In this document: positions 30,328 to 42,581 of the stretch, one piece after another | How positions within the stretch are numbered: the stretch's first letter is position 1 | How the letters are laid out: every line of letters begins with the position of its first letter | NCBI GenBank assembly: GCA_907164885.2 | Contig: OU015490.1 | Coordinates: 11,027,466 to 11,091,465, forward strand | DNA length: 64,000 nt | DNA from: Dolomedes plantarius | Lineage: Eukaryota > Arthropoda > Arachnida > Araneae > Dolomedidae | Reading direction: 5' to 3' | The notes under the pieces: generated by a model | Databases searched by the model: none | The model's input: only the letters and a program-made list of their open reading frames with translations | Told to the model about the DNA's origin: nothing | Position numbers and translations under genes: made by a program

Positions 30328-33257
30328 CTACACATAATGTATCTTTCTACGAAATGCGTTGTATATATGCACAGAGAGATAAACCAAGTGTATTTGGAAT
30401 ACTCCAGTATGTGTGTTATCACTACTGCACCCTACAAAAAGAAGTTGTTTCAGCTCTAAAAATGAAATTATGGTACTGATAGTGACTTTGACAAAAGCTT
30501 TTGAACACATTAGTATGCATGTCGCCAAATCATAAGTTAATATAGCTACTGAAAAGCGGGTTTGTGAAAAAAAACACAAACTAAAAGTGCAACAGTTGTC
30601 GAAATATACGTGGTCTCAATAAACTAGGTGTTTGTATAATTTTGAACGAGGAAAAAAAATAAATTATATGATGTACAAGAGCTGAGTTTGTGTTTTAAAG
30701 AAATAAAACTGAACACTGATGTGGATACTTTATAAACAAATGGAAATGCCATTTTAGATGACAAGTTATAGCACTTGAAAAAAGGAAACATTGCTGTAGT
30801 AGGCAGTGAATTGTTTGAAAGTCTCAGGTAAAGTAAACGATGTCTGCATCTATATTTAAAAAATATTGCTTTATATAATAAGAAAGTAAAACTTCTTAAA
30901 GGATCCTCTTAGGGGATTAGCATACTAATTTCATGGAAACATTGACCTATGTTCAAGTGCACGTTTGCTGCGCGCTTGAGGAAAAATTTCGGCAAATTTC
31001 AGAGGATCTCTGACTTAATTTCTTCTCTGAAAAATGCCAAAAATTTTAAAACCATTAAATGTTTTCACGCCGTATTTAAGAAACGGAGTCGTTCCAACGT
31101 GAATGAAATCATTTTTAAGTTATTTTTCACACTACGCCACATGAGGTCGGAAATAATTATAATTCACCAAGTGGTTTTTTATAGTCATATCCAGGTTTAA
31201 TTCTTTGAGTTCAGACTTCAAGTGCTATACTGTTTTTACGTGGTAATAAGGGACCACCTATTGCTTTTTACTTTCTATTAATGTTCGCAGTTGAATACAT
31301 CCTTTAGAAACTCCTCGAATAATTCTTCTAAAACATTCTTACAGTTATGCTACATATTCTTTTCCATAGGAGGGCGGATATCAATTTCGAAAGAGAAAAG
31401 CTGTTGGAAAATATCATATCAAGATTTAGTTTTCTGCATTCAAACTTCCAGGATGATTCTTTTTTTGCATGACAAAAAAAAATGTTCATCTATCATTTGT
31501 AATTTTCTATTCTTATACGAAAATCTATGCATCATCTTAAAACTTCCCATATAATAGAACATAAAAGGAAAAACAAATTGTCTATAAGAATCGTCTCAAA
31601 ATTCCACCCCAAAAACATGTTAGAGTGAAATTATGAACGTCAGTTCTAATAAATGTATGGCAAGTACATCATGGAATCTTTGGACTGCAGGAATTAATCA
31701 TATTTTTTTACAAAGAGGACCTACTATTTTAATGACATTACCAAATATATCCACACAATACTTTAGTGGAAAAAACAATTAGACATTGAAACTTATGATT
31801 TATTATCATTGATTGTCATTTACTTTGTTACCTACCCACAACAGGAAGAGCTTTCGCATTGGAGCACATTAGGATTTCGACTTCTTATACGAACCTTAGA
31901 TTTTATTGGAAGATCAAAGTCGGATTGAGCTGAAGAAGCATTAAGCTAATTTTTTCTCTTATTGAAACTGGGTATTTCAACATCGTAAGAGCCTTTGTGG
32001 GTGGAGTTATAAAAATCTAGTGATTAATCTATTCTCTTTACAAGTAAAAATATACTATTTTTAGGATTCTTTCAGATTTAGACTGGATTTTAAAAATGAT
32101 GTCATTTGAAATTGCAGTCCTAAATTATTCAGAAGTTAACCGTTGAGTTTCAGGATTTCTTTCAGTGCTATTGATCTCTTTATATAAAGCAATTGATTTC
32201 ATTTCGGCGCATTACACTCAATTGTATTCCATAAATTTCTTAGTCCATATAAATGGATACATTTTATTCATTTACATATTTAAAAAATATAATGCTCAAA
32301 TTAACACAATATTTGCATTATAACAAAAATATAAACAATTCTACAATATACAAAGCTTTTCTGGTAACAGATCTATCAACAATTGAATGAAATATTCTAT
32401 TGCTTTAATATGAATTTAAAAACAGAAATTGTGTTTACTGATAACACATATATTTAAACAATTTTGTTATATTTCTTCTAAAGAATGTCAATGTTAAATC
32501 TTTTATGCTAAGTTTTTAAAGAGAAAATCATAAATTTTCAATCCAGACTATATATATTCTATTCAATCATAATCCATATTTTGATAGGACATATTTTTTT
32601 GGCAGGTAAATTTTCTGGTAGCTTATAAGAAAATCACAACTCCAGAAATATCATCATTGCCAAAAACTAAAATATAAAATTACAAACGCAAGTGATTTCT
32701 TCATATTAAGGGTTTAGAAAATATTTTTTTTTGCTGAATAGCAATATCAAAACTCATAATTCCACTTTATTTAATGAGTAGTTAGCTATCGGATACATAA
32801 AGCCTTTGTGCCTATAATTACGCCATAATCAACATTATCAAATCCCTTGTCGAATATCTGAATGCATCAAAAGTGCTATTATTTAAATTCTACATTTAAA
32901 TGGTCAAATTTCTTCTCGATCAGCCTTAAAATTGTAGTTAGTTATAGTGTAAATACTCCATCTAATGCTGGTACGCTAACCATTTGGTATTACCTGACAT
33001 AATCCTTAAGAGTTTATCCCCACGAGTATTTCCTCATATTATATTTTACTGATCTAGGACAAATGCATCTCACGCATGTTCAGAATAGTTAACGAGGAAA
33101 TCCGAAACCTCGCTTGTCTGATCTATTTAACATCAGATTTTCTCAAGTTGAAACACTGAGATTATATAACATAAAAATAACCCGAGTTTTAGTGAATTAA
33201 AAAGTAAATATTACTAACGGCAGATGCAGGGATTAGATATCAGGAGTAATATTTATG

Positions 33258-33259
<2 letters not shown>
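30328..33259. other. Unassigned AT-rich DNA
   Basis: About 2.9 kb in which I see no exon, RNA gene, terminal repeat or SINE. Open frames here are short, as expected by chance. Confidence 0.4.

Positions 33260-33304
<45 letters not shown>
33260..33304. repeat. (TA)n microsatellite, left of the mariner-like element
   Basis: TA array directly left of the element. A matching array lies on its right at 35081-35134. Confidence 0.9.
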
Positions 33305-33310
<6 letters not shown>

Positions 33311-33313
33311 CAA

Positions 33314-33464
33314 GTGAGCATAATTAAACTTGGCCTATTCAGAGCCCTCTGTAGCTGGAACTAAAAAACAAATTGAGCTAAAATTTTGCATACAGACAAT
33401 TCAAAGAATGCACTGAAAGATTCCAAAGAAAACAAAAGTTTAAAAAATGTCCGCTAGGGGGCGC
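33314..33464 (+). repeat. Left terminal inverted repeat
   Basis: About 151 bp, an imperfect reverse complement of 34927-35074. Confidence 0.85.
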
Positions 33465-33753
33465 ATCACAGCCTAAATGCTTGAAACGTCATGCAATAAA
33501 TAACTGTACACAATCAAAAAAGTCATTTAAAACATTTATTTTTACATTCTCAAGCATTATGATGTTTGAAACTGTTATTTTTACATTTTGACGCATTTGA
33601 CACATTTTGAAGCATTATGACGGTATAAAAGTTGATAAATGTGGCACTGCAGGTGAAGAAGAAAAACATCTGATTTGCATAAGCATACAGATTCAAAGTA
33701 AATTATGGGTATAAAAAGGGTGAGATCGAGTGAGTATCATTCTTTCAGTTACG

Positions 33754-34858
33754 ATGGAAATTAAATTACAAGGACGTGCGTTAATCGTAAGACTTTTTTT
33801 TATCAAAACCAGGGAAATGCTGTCGCAGATCTTCGCAAATTTCTACGTCAAAAGAAACTGCGTCGGGGTCCAATATCTCCACAAAGTGTGAGAGACAGGA
33901 ATCTTGATTTAGAAACACTGGGTGTTTAAGCGTTGAATGTGGGAGAGGGCGAAAGCCTATCAGCGAAGAAGTCGTTTCAGAAGTACCAACGGCCGTTGTT
34001 GGGCAGTCACTGACAAATTATCATGGATTCAGCAGTGCACGTGCAGTGTCACGGCAATTATACGTACCGTATAGCACAATGCAGAAGATCCTGGGAATAT
34101 AGTGAATTTTTTTCAGTATAACATCAGCCACAACCAGCAACTGCTTCTTACCGAAAATGACCGTCGCTTATGTTTTGCCCTGACTTTTCTTGGCCGAATG
34201 GAAGTCGGTGACTCTTGGCCGCGGAACATTCTCTGGAGCGACGATGCTTATTTTTGTCTGAACGGAACAGTGAACACCCATAATTGTTGAATTTGATCCT
34301 TGGAAAATCCCCGTGCCTTCTACACAATTCCGCAACACTCGCCTAAAGTTACCGTCTTGTGTGGATTCCCTTCCCAATTTATCCTTGGACCATAATTTTT
34401 TAAAGAACTTAGCCCTGTCACATGTTCTGAAACAGCCCTCAGAAATCGTGACATGCTTAGCAGTTTTCCTTTACCTCAACTGCAGCAGCGATAATACCTC
34501 GAGTCTATTATTTTTATGCAGGATGGTGCCCCTCCACATAATGGACCAAGTAATGCGGAGGTTTTTGCGACAACATTTTATGGATGACAGTGTGATTAGC
34601 CGATCGTTTAGCACTCCTTGGCCGACCCGTTCTCCCGATCTCACACCGCGTGATTTTTGGGTATGAGGCCATTTATAAAACGTTGTTTATATGGGGAATA
34701 TTACAACTTTGGCTGACCTGAAGGACTGCATAATATTGTATGTCCGACAGATTACGGGAGACCAGTTGCGGTCTGCTGTTGAACACTCTGTTCATCGCCT
34801 GCCCATTTTACATACTTATGAGGAAGCCCACATTGAACAATTTTCTTTGCATCGTTAG
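33754..34858 (+). pseudogene. mariner/Tc1-superfamily transposase, multiply broken
   Basis: The ATG at 33754 opens with MEIKLQGRALIVRLFF, then the frame shifts. Recognisable pieces in order: a helix-turn-helix region (RKFLRQKKLRRGP), SARAVSRQLYVPYSTMQKIL, LLTENDRRLCFALTFL, then NILWSDDAYFCLNG (first catalytic Asp), MQDGAPPH (second Asp) and SPDLTPRDFWV (third acidic residue is Asp). The C-terminus GNITTLADLKDCI through EEAHIEQFSLHR reaches a stop at 34858. Several frameshifts and in-frame stops occur, so it is inactive. The Asp third residue and the AHIE tail set it apart from the Tc1 copies in this window. Confidence 0.75.
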
Positions 34859-34926
34859 ACAGTATGTAACAAATAAATTATGCTTGAAGTGGAACTTGTA
34901 GCTTGTTTATATTATTTCCATGTAAT

Positions 34927-35074
34927 GCGCCCCATAGCTAACATTTTTTAAACTTTTTTTTTCGGAATCTTTCAACGCATCCTTTGAATTGTCTACCCGC
35001 AAAATTTCAGATCAACCCACCTTTTAGTTACAGCTACAGAGGGCTCTGTATAGGCCAAGTTTAATTATGATCAC
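34927..35074 (-). repeat. Right terminal inverted repeat
   Basis: About 148 bp, the partner of 33314-33464. Confidence 0.85.
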
Positions 35075-35078
35075 ATTA

Positions 35079-35080
<2 letters not shown>

Positions 35081-35134
<54 letters not shown>
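35081..35134. repeat. (TA)n microsatellite, right of the mariner-like element
   Basis: TA array of about 54 bp, six bases from the end of the right terminal repeat. Confidence 0.9.
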
Positions 35135-35137
<3 letters not shown>

Positions 35138-36369
35138 CCAAAAAATCTGCTTTTTATCCGTCTTTGTAACAGAACTACAGGTGCAAACTAAATAGGAGAT
35201 ATTTACTCAGTCGTTGAGTGTAGGGTAATTTGATCGAGATATGAACATTTTAGAAACATTTGCCGTTTTTTAGAAACATAGTCTTATAATATTCATATTC
35301 CTAAAACTTAGTTGAATTTAGCAGTCCTTTGTTTAAAAATGCTTTCGCTTTAATCAAAACATTTATTTTCCTTCATAGTGTCCTATACGTAGCATAGCAG
35401 GAGCTGAAAAGCTTAGTGAAGTAAAGAATAATAGAAACAAAAAAATATAATAGTCAAAACGTTTCAATTTGAGTATACAAACAGAACTTGACAGAGAGTT
35501 GTTCGAATATAATTTCGGAAGTTTTGTTTCGTACATGATTCATCGTTTGCACATGTTCTATAAATTATTCAATATATATTGAATTTCTAAGCCCAAACTA
35601 TGATTAATTGTGCCAGGCCAGATTAACAGTCACTTATATATACTGACAGCTGTAATCGCAGTGGTAAGGTATTGTTGTAGATTAAACTGGACGTGATAGA
35701 ACTGGCCGAAATATGACTTATACACGAGATAAATGTGCTAGTTTGTGGGTAATGGTATCATGCCAGGAAGCATTGTAGACCTTCTATACCACTATTGAAA
35801 TTATCTTTAAAAATATGTAAATCGACAGTAAAGGTCATTCATGATAGGTAATACAGAAGAAGCTAAACATTTCAAGATATATAATTTCTTATTTAACGAA
35901 GAAGGATGTTTTGTACGGCTAAATTTTGCTATAAAATAAAGCATTTTAAATCATCCCAATCAATCCTAAGTTTTCTGAAGGACGATGGCCAAATAGCTAG
36001 GATGATAGCTTTCGGAGCCAGACTAAGCAGGTTTGGATACCGTTGTTGTGATGGGGATGTTTGTAGACGTCTGAAATTTTTAATAACTATAAAACGTGAT
36101 ATCTTATGTAAATTCTAATGTTTCAGATCCTATAAAAATTTATCGATAGCCGTCAGTTTTGTTGTGTTACGTTGTAGATAGAGGCCGATGTATCTAATAT
36201 TTTATTAATGTAAAATTTAGAAATTATAAACTTTAAATGTTGGTTAAAGTAATGGATCTAACATATGAAAGGAATAGCAAATTTCAAAGCTCCATTTTGT
36301 TAATTCTAAATTCATCTTACTGAAACTTTTATCATTTAAAGCGTTCCCTTCTGTTACTTCCTCTTTATG
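35135..36369. other. Unassigned AT-rich DNA
   Basis: A weak tRNA-like head may lie near 35990-36045 ('tagctaggatgatagc', 'ggtttggatacc'), but it is too degraded to call. Nothing else was recognised. Confidence 0.35.
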
Positions 36370-36697
36370 GACCCGAGGTAGCCTAGTGGTAGCGTGTCGG
36401 CTTTCGGTGCCGGTAGTGATCGGATCAAATACTCTCAAGCCGCATTAACTACCTCCGTGTCTAGGCCGGATATGAACACGTTAATTCCGTTTGAGGTGAG
36501 AGAGGGTGGGAGAGGATTCTATTTCTCCCGATGTCGCTCCTTGGGGGTGCTACCTCAAAATGGAGGTGGCACCTGGTTAAATCAGACTCCAAACATTGTG
36601 GTGTCATTATAAACAGGAGACACGCCCCTCGCTAGCCTATTTGCCTTAGTCTGGTATACATCCGACGAGGGTCATTAAAAACAACAACAACAGCAAC
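36370..36697 (+). repeat. tRNA-derived SINE, family B
   Basis: Head 'gaggtagcctagtggtagcg'; body 'acctccgtgtctaggccgga', 'gagagagggtgggagagg' and 'ttgtggtgtcattataaac'; tail 'aaaaacaacaacaacagc'. Full-length compared with the copy at 29984-30327. Confidence 0.8.
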
Positions 36698-39600
36698 TTT
36701 CCCTTTTATAATAGCATTTAGAGACTTTAAAACTGGCTGAAAAGTTAGCAGAAGCCTTTTTCAAAATCAAATGGCTTAAAAAATCTTTAGACTTTCTCTA
36801 CAGAACACGAGTTCACAACATTAAACACCTCTGCTACTTAGTGAAATAGGTTTAGCATTTGTCTTTCCACTTACTATACTATAAACAAATTTTTAATATT
36901 AACATTTCATTATTGGATAAATAATAGTAAATTAAGAAAATTAGTTGATAAAAAAGTTTTAAATGAATTATATATATAATAGCCCTTGTCTCTGTATAAC
37001 ACTTCCGGGCTGTACTCATCTTTCAATTGAAGCCCTAAGTAAACAAACGGCCGGTTAGGCTTAATTTCAATTTCAGATGTGGATCAGAATTTTTTCTTAC
37101 CTAAAAACTAATATCTTCTCCATCAAATCACGTTTGTTCAGCCTATTTTTCTATAAAACATTCAGAACTAAAAAAAATTGGATGTTTTTAGCTGTATATT
37201 TAACAGTTTTTAAAAATCTGTTTACTTTTGCGATGAATTCTGAAAGTAAACAAACTTGAATGTGAATGAATCAAGTAGCTCAAGTATTCATATCGCGTAG
37301 TGAGCTGTAAAAAACTGGATGGCAGTCTACTACTCCAATCTCATGAAAAACTAAATAAATAAAAAATAATGGAAGGGTTTGCTTTTACAAGGTGTGGATT
37401 AAATGCAATATTGTTAGATAATTCGGGATATTTTTTAACTTTCATATACTTTTCCCATTATGACGTCATTATTAGTATTATGACGTCAAAATGACGGGTT
37501 ACCTTCTAGTGAATTAATGAAACTCATTGAACTAAGGACCGATTATAAGCTCTCCTATGCAGTTGGAAATTGTTGCGTTTTCAAGGAAGTCACAATTTAA
37601 TAATTTAAATTCAGTATTTCTTAATCGTTGAAAGAAACTGACGTAAAATTACTAATAATTTAGAAAATAAAAAGTGAAGTCAAATAATTTACCAGATTTT
37701 TTTGTGCGATATTTCTATAAGATAATATTTTGTGATTCATAGATGAGAAATTCTCTAATTCTTTACATAATCAGTAACAAAATATTGATTTATGCCTAAG
37801 TGATACATTTTATGTAACAGTTTAAACATCTTTGTGACAATGCATCTTTTAATAACGTAAAATCGTGTAATTTTTTAAGCGTTTCATGACGAAATTTTAG
37901 TTGTTTTAACGTAGTTACCCGATGACACTGGCAGTTTCTGAAAGAATAAATTTAAAATTGTTTTCGACATTTATGGAAATTTTATTTCAAAAATTTTTAA
38001 ACCATGTTAGGGATAATATTTTTTAGATTTGTTTTATATCAGAAGAAAGATTTCAATATTTGTCCTAAATGAAAATAACCTGAACGGAGTTTTATGTAAA
38101 GTAACGTACTTCATATTGTGTCCAACGTTAAATTTCGATGAGAGAGTTTCATATGAAATTTCATTTCTGTCCCAGTCAGCTAAGAGAGAAATATTTTATT
38201 TACAGCAACACTATTTCATTTTCAGAAGTGATACCAGCTCAGTTACTAAAGTATAGGCCAATTTGGTAGGAATAAATGTTTCCCATAATTTTTTGTAAAT
38301 CGACGAAAAACATCGCCAAAACTCTCCTTGTTCAACTCAAGATACTGATCGAGTAAATGAGATAACATTGTTTCAGATTCTTGAATGGTCAACAACCTAA
38401 ATAGATTGAAAATTGTAAAATATTTTCTTCTATAAAGTATCCTCGTATGTGCACAATACAGGAATGATTGAACAGAATTCCAATAACCTAATTACCAGAG
38501 GGTGATAAGACGGGTTATATTTAGTCTAGCAAACAATAGATATTTTAAACAGTTATAGAAAATTTTCACCCTACGAATTTAAAGCAAATCTCACCACACT
38601 AAACAAATGAACGAGTCGAGATATCTACAATTTAATATGTATCTTACCGACCTTTATCATCTGATATAGAACTGAATTCGTAATCCAAAATACTTTACAA
38701 AAAAATTAAAGGGTCATCGGTAAACTGTGAGACATGCAGTGTACAAAATTCTGTAGAGACACTTGATGTGAATTTTATCCCTCTTAAAAACAACCAAGCT
38801 TAAAGTACAAATATAAACTAAGGTATGCGTAGGCAAAACAGTATGAAAAGGGTGTTTCTGGAAATGTAATCTCACTTAAATGAACCATATGTGTTATTAT
38901 TTTCATAATACTATAGAGTAAGTTTAAGGCGAGAAAATAAATTGCTATTTCTCAAAATTTGAGCAACGAGCACTTGTAAAAACATGAATAAAATGTAAAT
39001 GTATTAAACGAGGTCGAGAAGCATTTGCTTTTCTTAACTAATGTAGTTTGAATTCTATACTGAGATTATACAGTAAAACTCAAAACATAAGATCATATAT
39101 TTCATCCTTGGAGACAACTTTAGAGCTAAACCCCTCAAACGATATATTTCAATTAATTTCTTATTCATGTGCAACAATAGAATCCATTGTTTGAAATAGT
39201 TTTTCTTAGCCCGTGAAAGAGTATACCACAATGAATCATGTTACACTTTTCCATTTTATATTAGTTTAAACCTCTGTTTACTGGGTTTGAGTTACACTTT
39301 TTATCTGCTCATATATCATTCTTCTTTGTTATATAATAGGAGAAACTTTGTCTTGCAAATTTCTTTAATTAATGTTCTGTGAAACAGTTCACGTGCCTTG
39401 AAATATTTTATTCGTTATTTACCATCAAACAAAATACTACTAGTTAAAAGAAACCGTGCAATCTCATGCCAACATCGACATTCGAAAAGAACTGTATTAA
39501 CTGTGAAGTTAATTCTAAAGTTATTCCTATAAGACAGAAAAATATTTTCCTCTTTATCCAGATTAGTTTTCAAAATTTTCACACATTCCTCAAAATATGT

Positions 39601-40406
39601 TTTTAGCTAAATAAGCTTTCAATTACAGATATCTTAAAGTCATGTTTCGTAGTTATGTAATACACAGTATTGTGTAATTGATAATGTATAATCGAGTCTC
39701 ATCATAGACTATATCGGGAATTGAGTGGGATAATTTCCTAATATATTGAGTATCATGCTTATTAATTTTAATAGATGACTGAATGGTAGAGATTTAATGT
39801 AATGTGATTTATCTTTTTCTCAAACAAATAAATCCAAATAAATTGAATGGGCATTAGTATAACTGTTGCAGTGTAATTATAATGTTAAAGAGGTACGAGT
39901 TTACTAGTTTTAAGTAGAATACTTATTGAATCTATATTATGTTAAATCTGTGTGCTGCTACATTTTACGTGTCGTTATGCACTTTTATGTAATTGCGACA
40001 TTGGGCATATGTTAAGTATCAGTATGTATATTAGTTAAATTTGTACAGAAATAGTGATTATACAATTTGATTTAAAATGTTAAAGTAAAAAGTTTGTAAA
40101 ATACTTGTCACAGTAAAATATTGTTTTTGCTAGACATAGTGGTACTAGTATGGTGTTTATACAAATTGTTCTTAAAAGAAAAAATGTGTTAAAGAAAACC
40201 TGTAAAGTAGATGTTTAAGTAATATAGTGCTTATATAATACGTTATAATATTGACAAAGAAATGTGAAATATAGATTAATGCAAAGTGCATAATATGAAA
40301 GTAAAGTTGTTTATACTTAAAATAAAGTGTAAATATGTGAAATAATAGTTATGGGGACGGATTTAATTTCGAACGGATAAGAGGTTTTGACTCGGTAAAA
40401 GTGTTA
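36698..40406. other. Unassigned AT-rich DNA
   Basis: The longest stretch without a recognised element, about 3.7 kb. The last part (about 40081-40380) is C-poor and G-rich on the plus strand. No exon or RNA gene could be supported. Confidence 0.4.
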
Positions 40407-40667
40407 GCCCGTCTGCACACGGAGCAACTCAAAAGAAACTGATAACTGACTCAAATCACAAACCAGTCCGTGATGAGTCGCAACCTATGTAATTGAATGG
40501 AGCCACGCACACGGCGCAACTGGTTACAAACCCGTCCGACGTGTTTGTAACCAGTTGCGCCGTGTGCGTGGCTCCATTCAATTACATAGGTTGCGACTCT
40601 TCACGGACTGGTTTGTGATTTGAGTCAGTTATCAGTTTCTTTTGAGTTGCTCCGTGTGCAGACGGGC
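40407..40667. mobile_element. Near-perfect palindromic MITE, PIF/Harbinger-like
   Basis: 261 bp made of two 125-bp arms (40407-40531 and 40543-40667) around an 11-base loop. I see one mismatch between the arms. It is flanked by TTA on both sides (40404-40406 and 40668-40670). TWA 3-bp duplications and G/C-rich ends are the signature of PIF/Harbinger elements (family knowledge). The ends read GCCCGTCTGCACACGGAGCA. It has no coding capacity. Confidence 0.8.
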
Positions 40668-41017
40668 TTAGTCTCAGGCGGAGGGTACTTGGCTTTATGC
40701 GATAGCTGGTAGCACTGTTTCAAAAAAATTTGCTGTGTGGACTCTTGAGTCCAGGTCAGCGTATTGCTATTTGAATTATCTTTTTAAAGAGATATTTTAA
40801 AATCAAATTATGATATTCGTAACTTAGGAGTTATTGTTCTAAATTTAAGCTCAAAATTGTTTTTCTCGATATATTTTTAGGATTGACCTTACAAGCGAAA
40901 ATTTCCAAACAGTTAACTTAAATACATTCCTTTGAATATTTTTTTTCATTATGATTCAAAATCATGAACTTCCGAAATGGGTAAATTTATATTTGTCGAA
41001 AAGCCTCCCATATGTTA
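40668..41017. other. Unassigned DNA
   Basis: No feature was recognised between the palindromic MITE and the SINE. Confidence 0.4.
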
Positions 41018-41221
41018 TAGTAGTTAACGTTGCCAGCTACCACATAGTGGTCTTGGGTTCAAATCCCGAATAAAGCTTGGTCGTTCCCGTGTTGTCTCAT
41101 CATAGGGAGCAATGCTGGTTTACTTGATTGGTGCTCCCACATTAAAGAAGTCAGCAAGACCGCTGTGAATTACAAACGGCGAATGTCTTACGACAAAGTG
41201 CCTCCGCATCAGAAAAAAAAA
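41018..41221 (+). repeat. tRNA-derived SINE, family C
   Basis: 'agtagttaacgttgccagc' is followed by B-box 'gggttcaaatcccgaataaa'. The body 'gattggtgctcccacattaa' matches 'ggttggtgctcccctaataa' in the copy at 57385-57545. It ends in an A run. Confidence 0.7.
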
Positions 41222-42017
41222 TCTGGAAATATATATACTGAAGTAATTGAAACGTTTAAAAATAAGTGATGTTATTTTGTCAAACTGCAAATGAAATTTC
41301 TGTCCATATCAAATTCAAATATAACGGAAAATATTTATTTTGCTAATATATTTGACAAAAAATTGTTGGAGGGAAATAGAATTCTTCATTCCAAAGAGAA
41401 AAATGTTTTAACAAAGGAAATTCTGCTAACTATTCTTTATCTCTCTGGCATGTTTTTCGTTTAAATTTTTGCATAAATCTTATTTCCAATAGCTATGTAT
41501 TTAGCTATGTAATACCTCTGTAATACCTATGTATATGCAAGTATAATAGCTATGTATATAAATTTTGAATAGGTTTTTGGTCAGTGTATTTTGAAGAGAT
41601 AAAAATTGATATTGTATTTTTCACATACCAATCGCATAAATACAAGTTTCGAACTCAATCTAATTTGTTCACTAGTTATATAGTTAAAATTTTTCAAAAT
41701 AGAAAGGTGAATATTTTCGATACAGTCTCTGCAAAATTTGGCATTTCGTTTCTTTCCTTTAGCATAACCACACATTTGCTACAAATTAGACCAGAAACAT
41801 GTTTTCTTAGAAGTGTGGTTGATTGTTTTATATTATGGATTTGAATGCCTGGAGTCAGTAATTAACGAACATAGAAGGAACTATCACGTGAATATTGCAT
41901 CCCTTTTATGCTCTAGTTTATTTACATATCTTTGCTTGATGCATCATTCTCATTTCACAGCCTTTATTTTCTCGCATCTTCTAGAAATGGGTCAAGAATT
42001 GGACATACAGTATTCGA
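41222..42017. other. Unassigned AT-rich DNA
   Basis: Short imperfect repeats of 'atagctatgtat' occur near 41490-41560. No gene was recognised. Confidence 0.4.
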
Positions 42018-42021
42018 TTTA

Positions 42022-42263
42022 CCCCTTTGAGAGGCGTCGTTTGCACACTGCAAACGCATAAAACTAGTCTTTTTTAATCTGCATTCCATGTATTCCAATT
42101 AAATGAGCAGAAAAATGGTTAGTACTGCCATCTGTTATCAGTTTAAAGAAGCAAAAGCATTTTGCAAACTTTCATTGGAAAAATTTTCAAGATTCGTTAG
42201 GTTATAAAAAATGTTTAAAAATCTGCAACTTGCAAACGGGGGACGTTGTTGCTCCTGAAATGG
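42022..42263. mobile_element. MITE with TTAA target duplication, piggyBac-like, copy 2
   Basis: 242 bp, the sister of 13605-13848. The right flank is TTAA (42264-42267) and the left flank is TTTA (42018-42021), a one-base decay. The left end is CCCCTTTGAGAGGCGTCGTT. The shared interior includes 'actgccatctgttatcagtt'. Confidence 0.75.
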
Positions 42264-42267
42264 TTAA

Positions 42268-42567
42268 GACAATATTCGAACTAGTCCGCTTTCATTCAAG
42301 TGCGTTTATTAACTTTATCTTCCTATATCAATAATCACAACGACAACACTCACAAAAACTCTCTGAATTACAAACTTCCGTAGAAGATTTTAGCATTTTC
42401 TGAAAGAACTGTTAACGGGCATATCATTATGGTTGCTAATATTTTGCTCTTACAGACAAGTGTGTTTCTTAAATTTTATGAGTCTAGAAACATTTCCCAA
42501 TTTTTAAATATATATATTTTTGAATTGCATAGAACTTCATGAAATATATAAATTTGATTTCTTGTTA
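42268..42567. other. Unassigned DNA left of Helitron
   Basis: No feature was recognised. Confidence 0.4.
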
Positions 42568-42581
42568 TCTGTACTAATATA

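Larger units (their letters stand above)
33314..35074 (+). mobile_element. mariner/Tc1-superfamily element with long terminal inverted repeats
   Basis: 1761 bp. The left repeat (33314-33464) and right repeat (34927-35074) match as reverse complements over about 150 bp: GTGA.CATAATTAAACTTGG, then CAGAGCCCTCTGTAGCTG, then GACAATTCAAAG and TTTAAAAAATGT, ending at GCGC. The element sits between two (TA)n arrays, consistent with insertion at TA within one array. The exact TA duplication is masked by the array. Confidence 0.85.
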
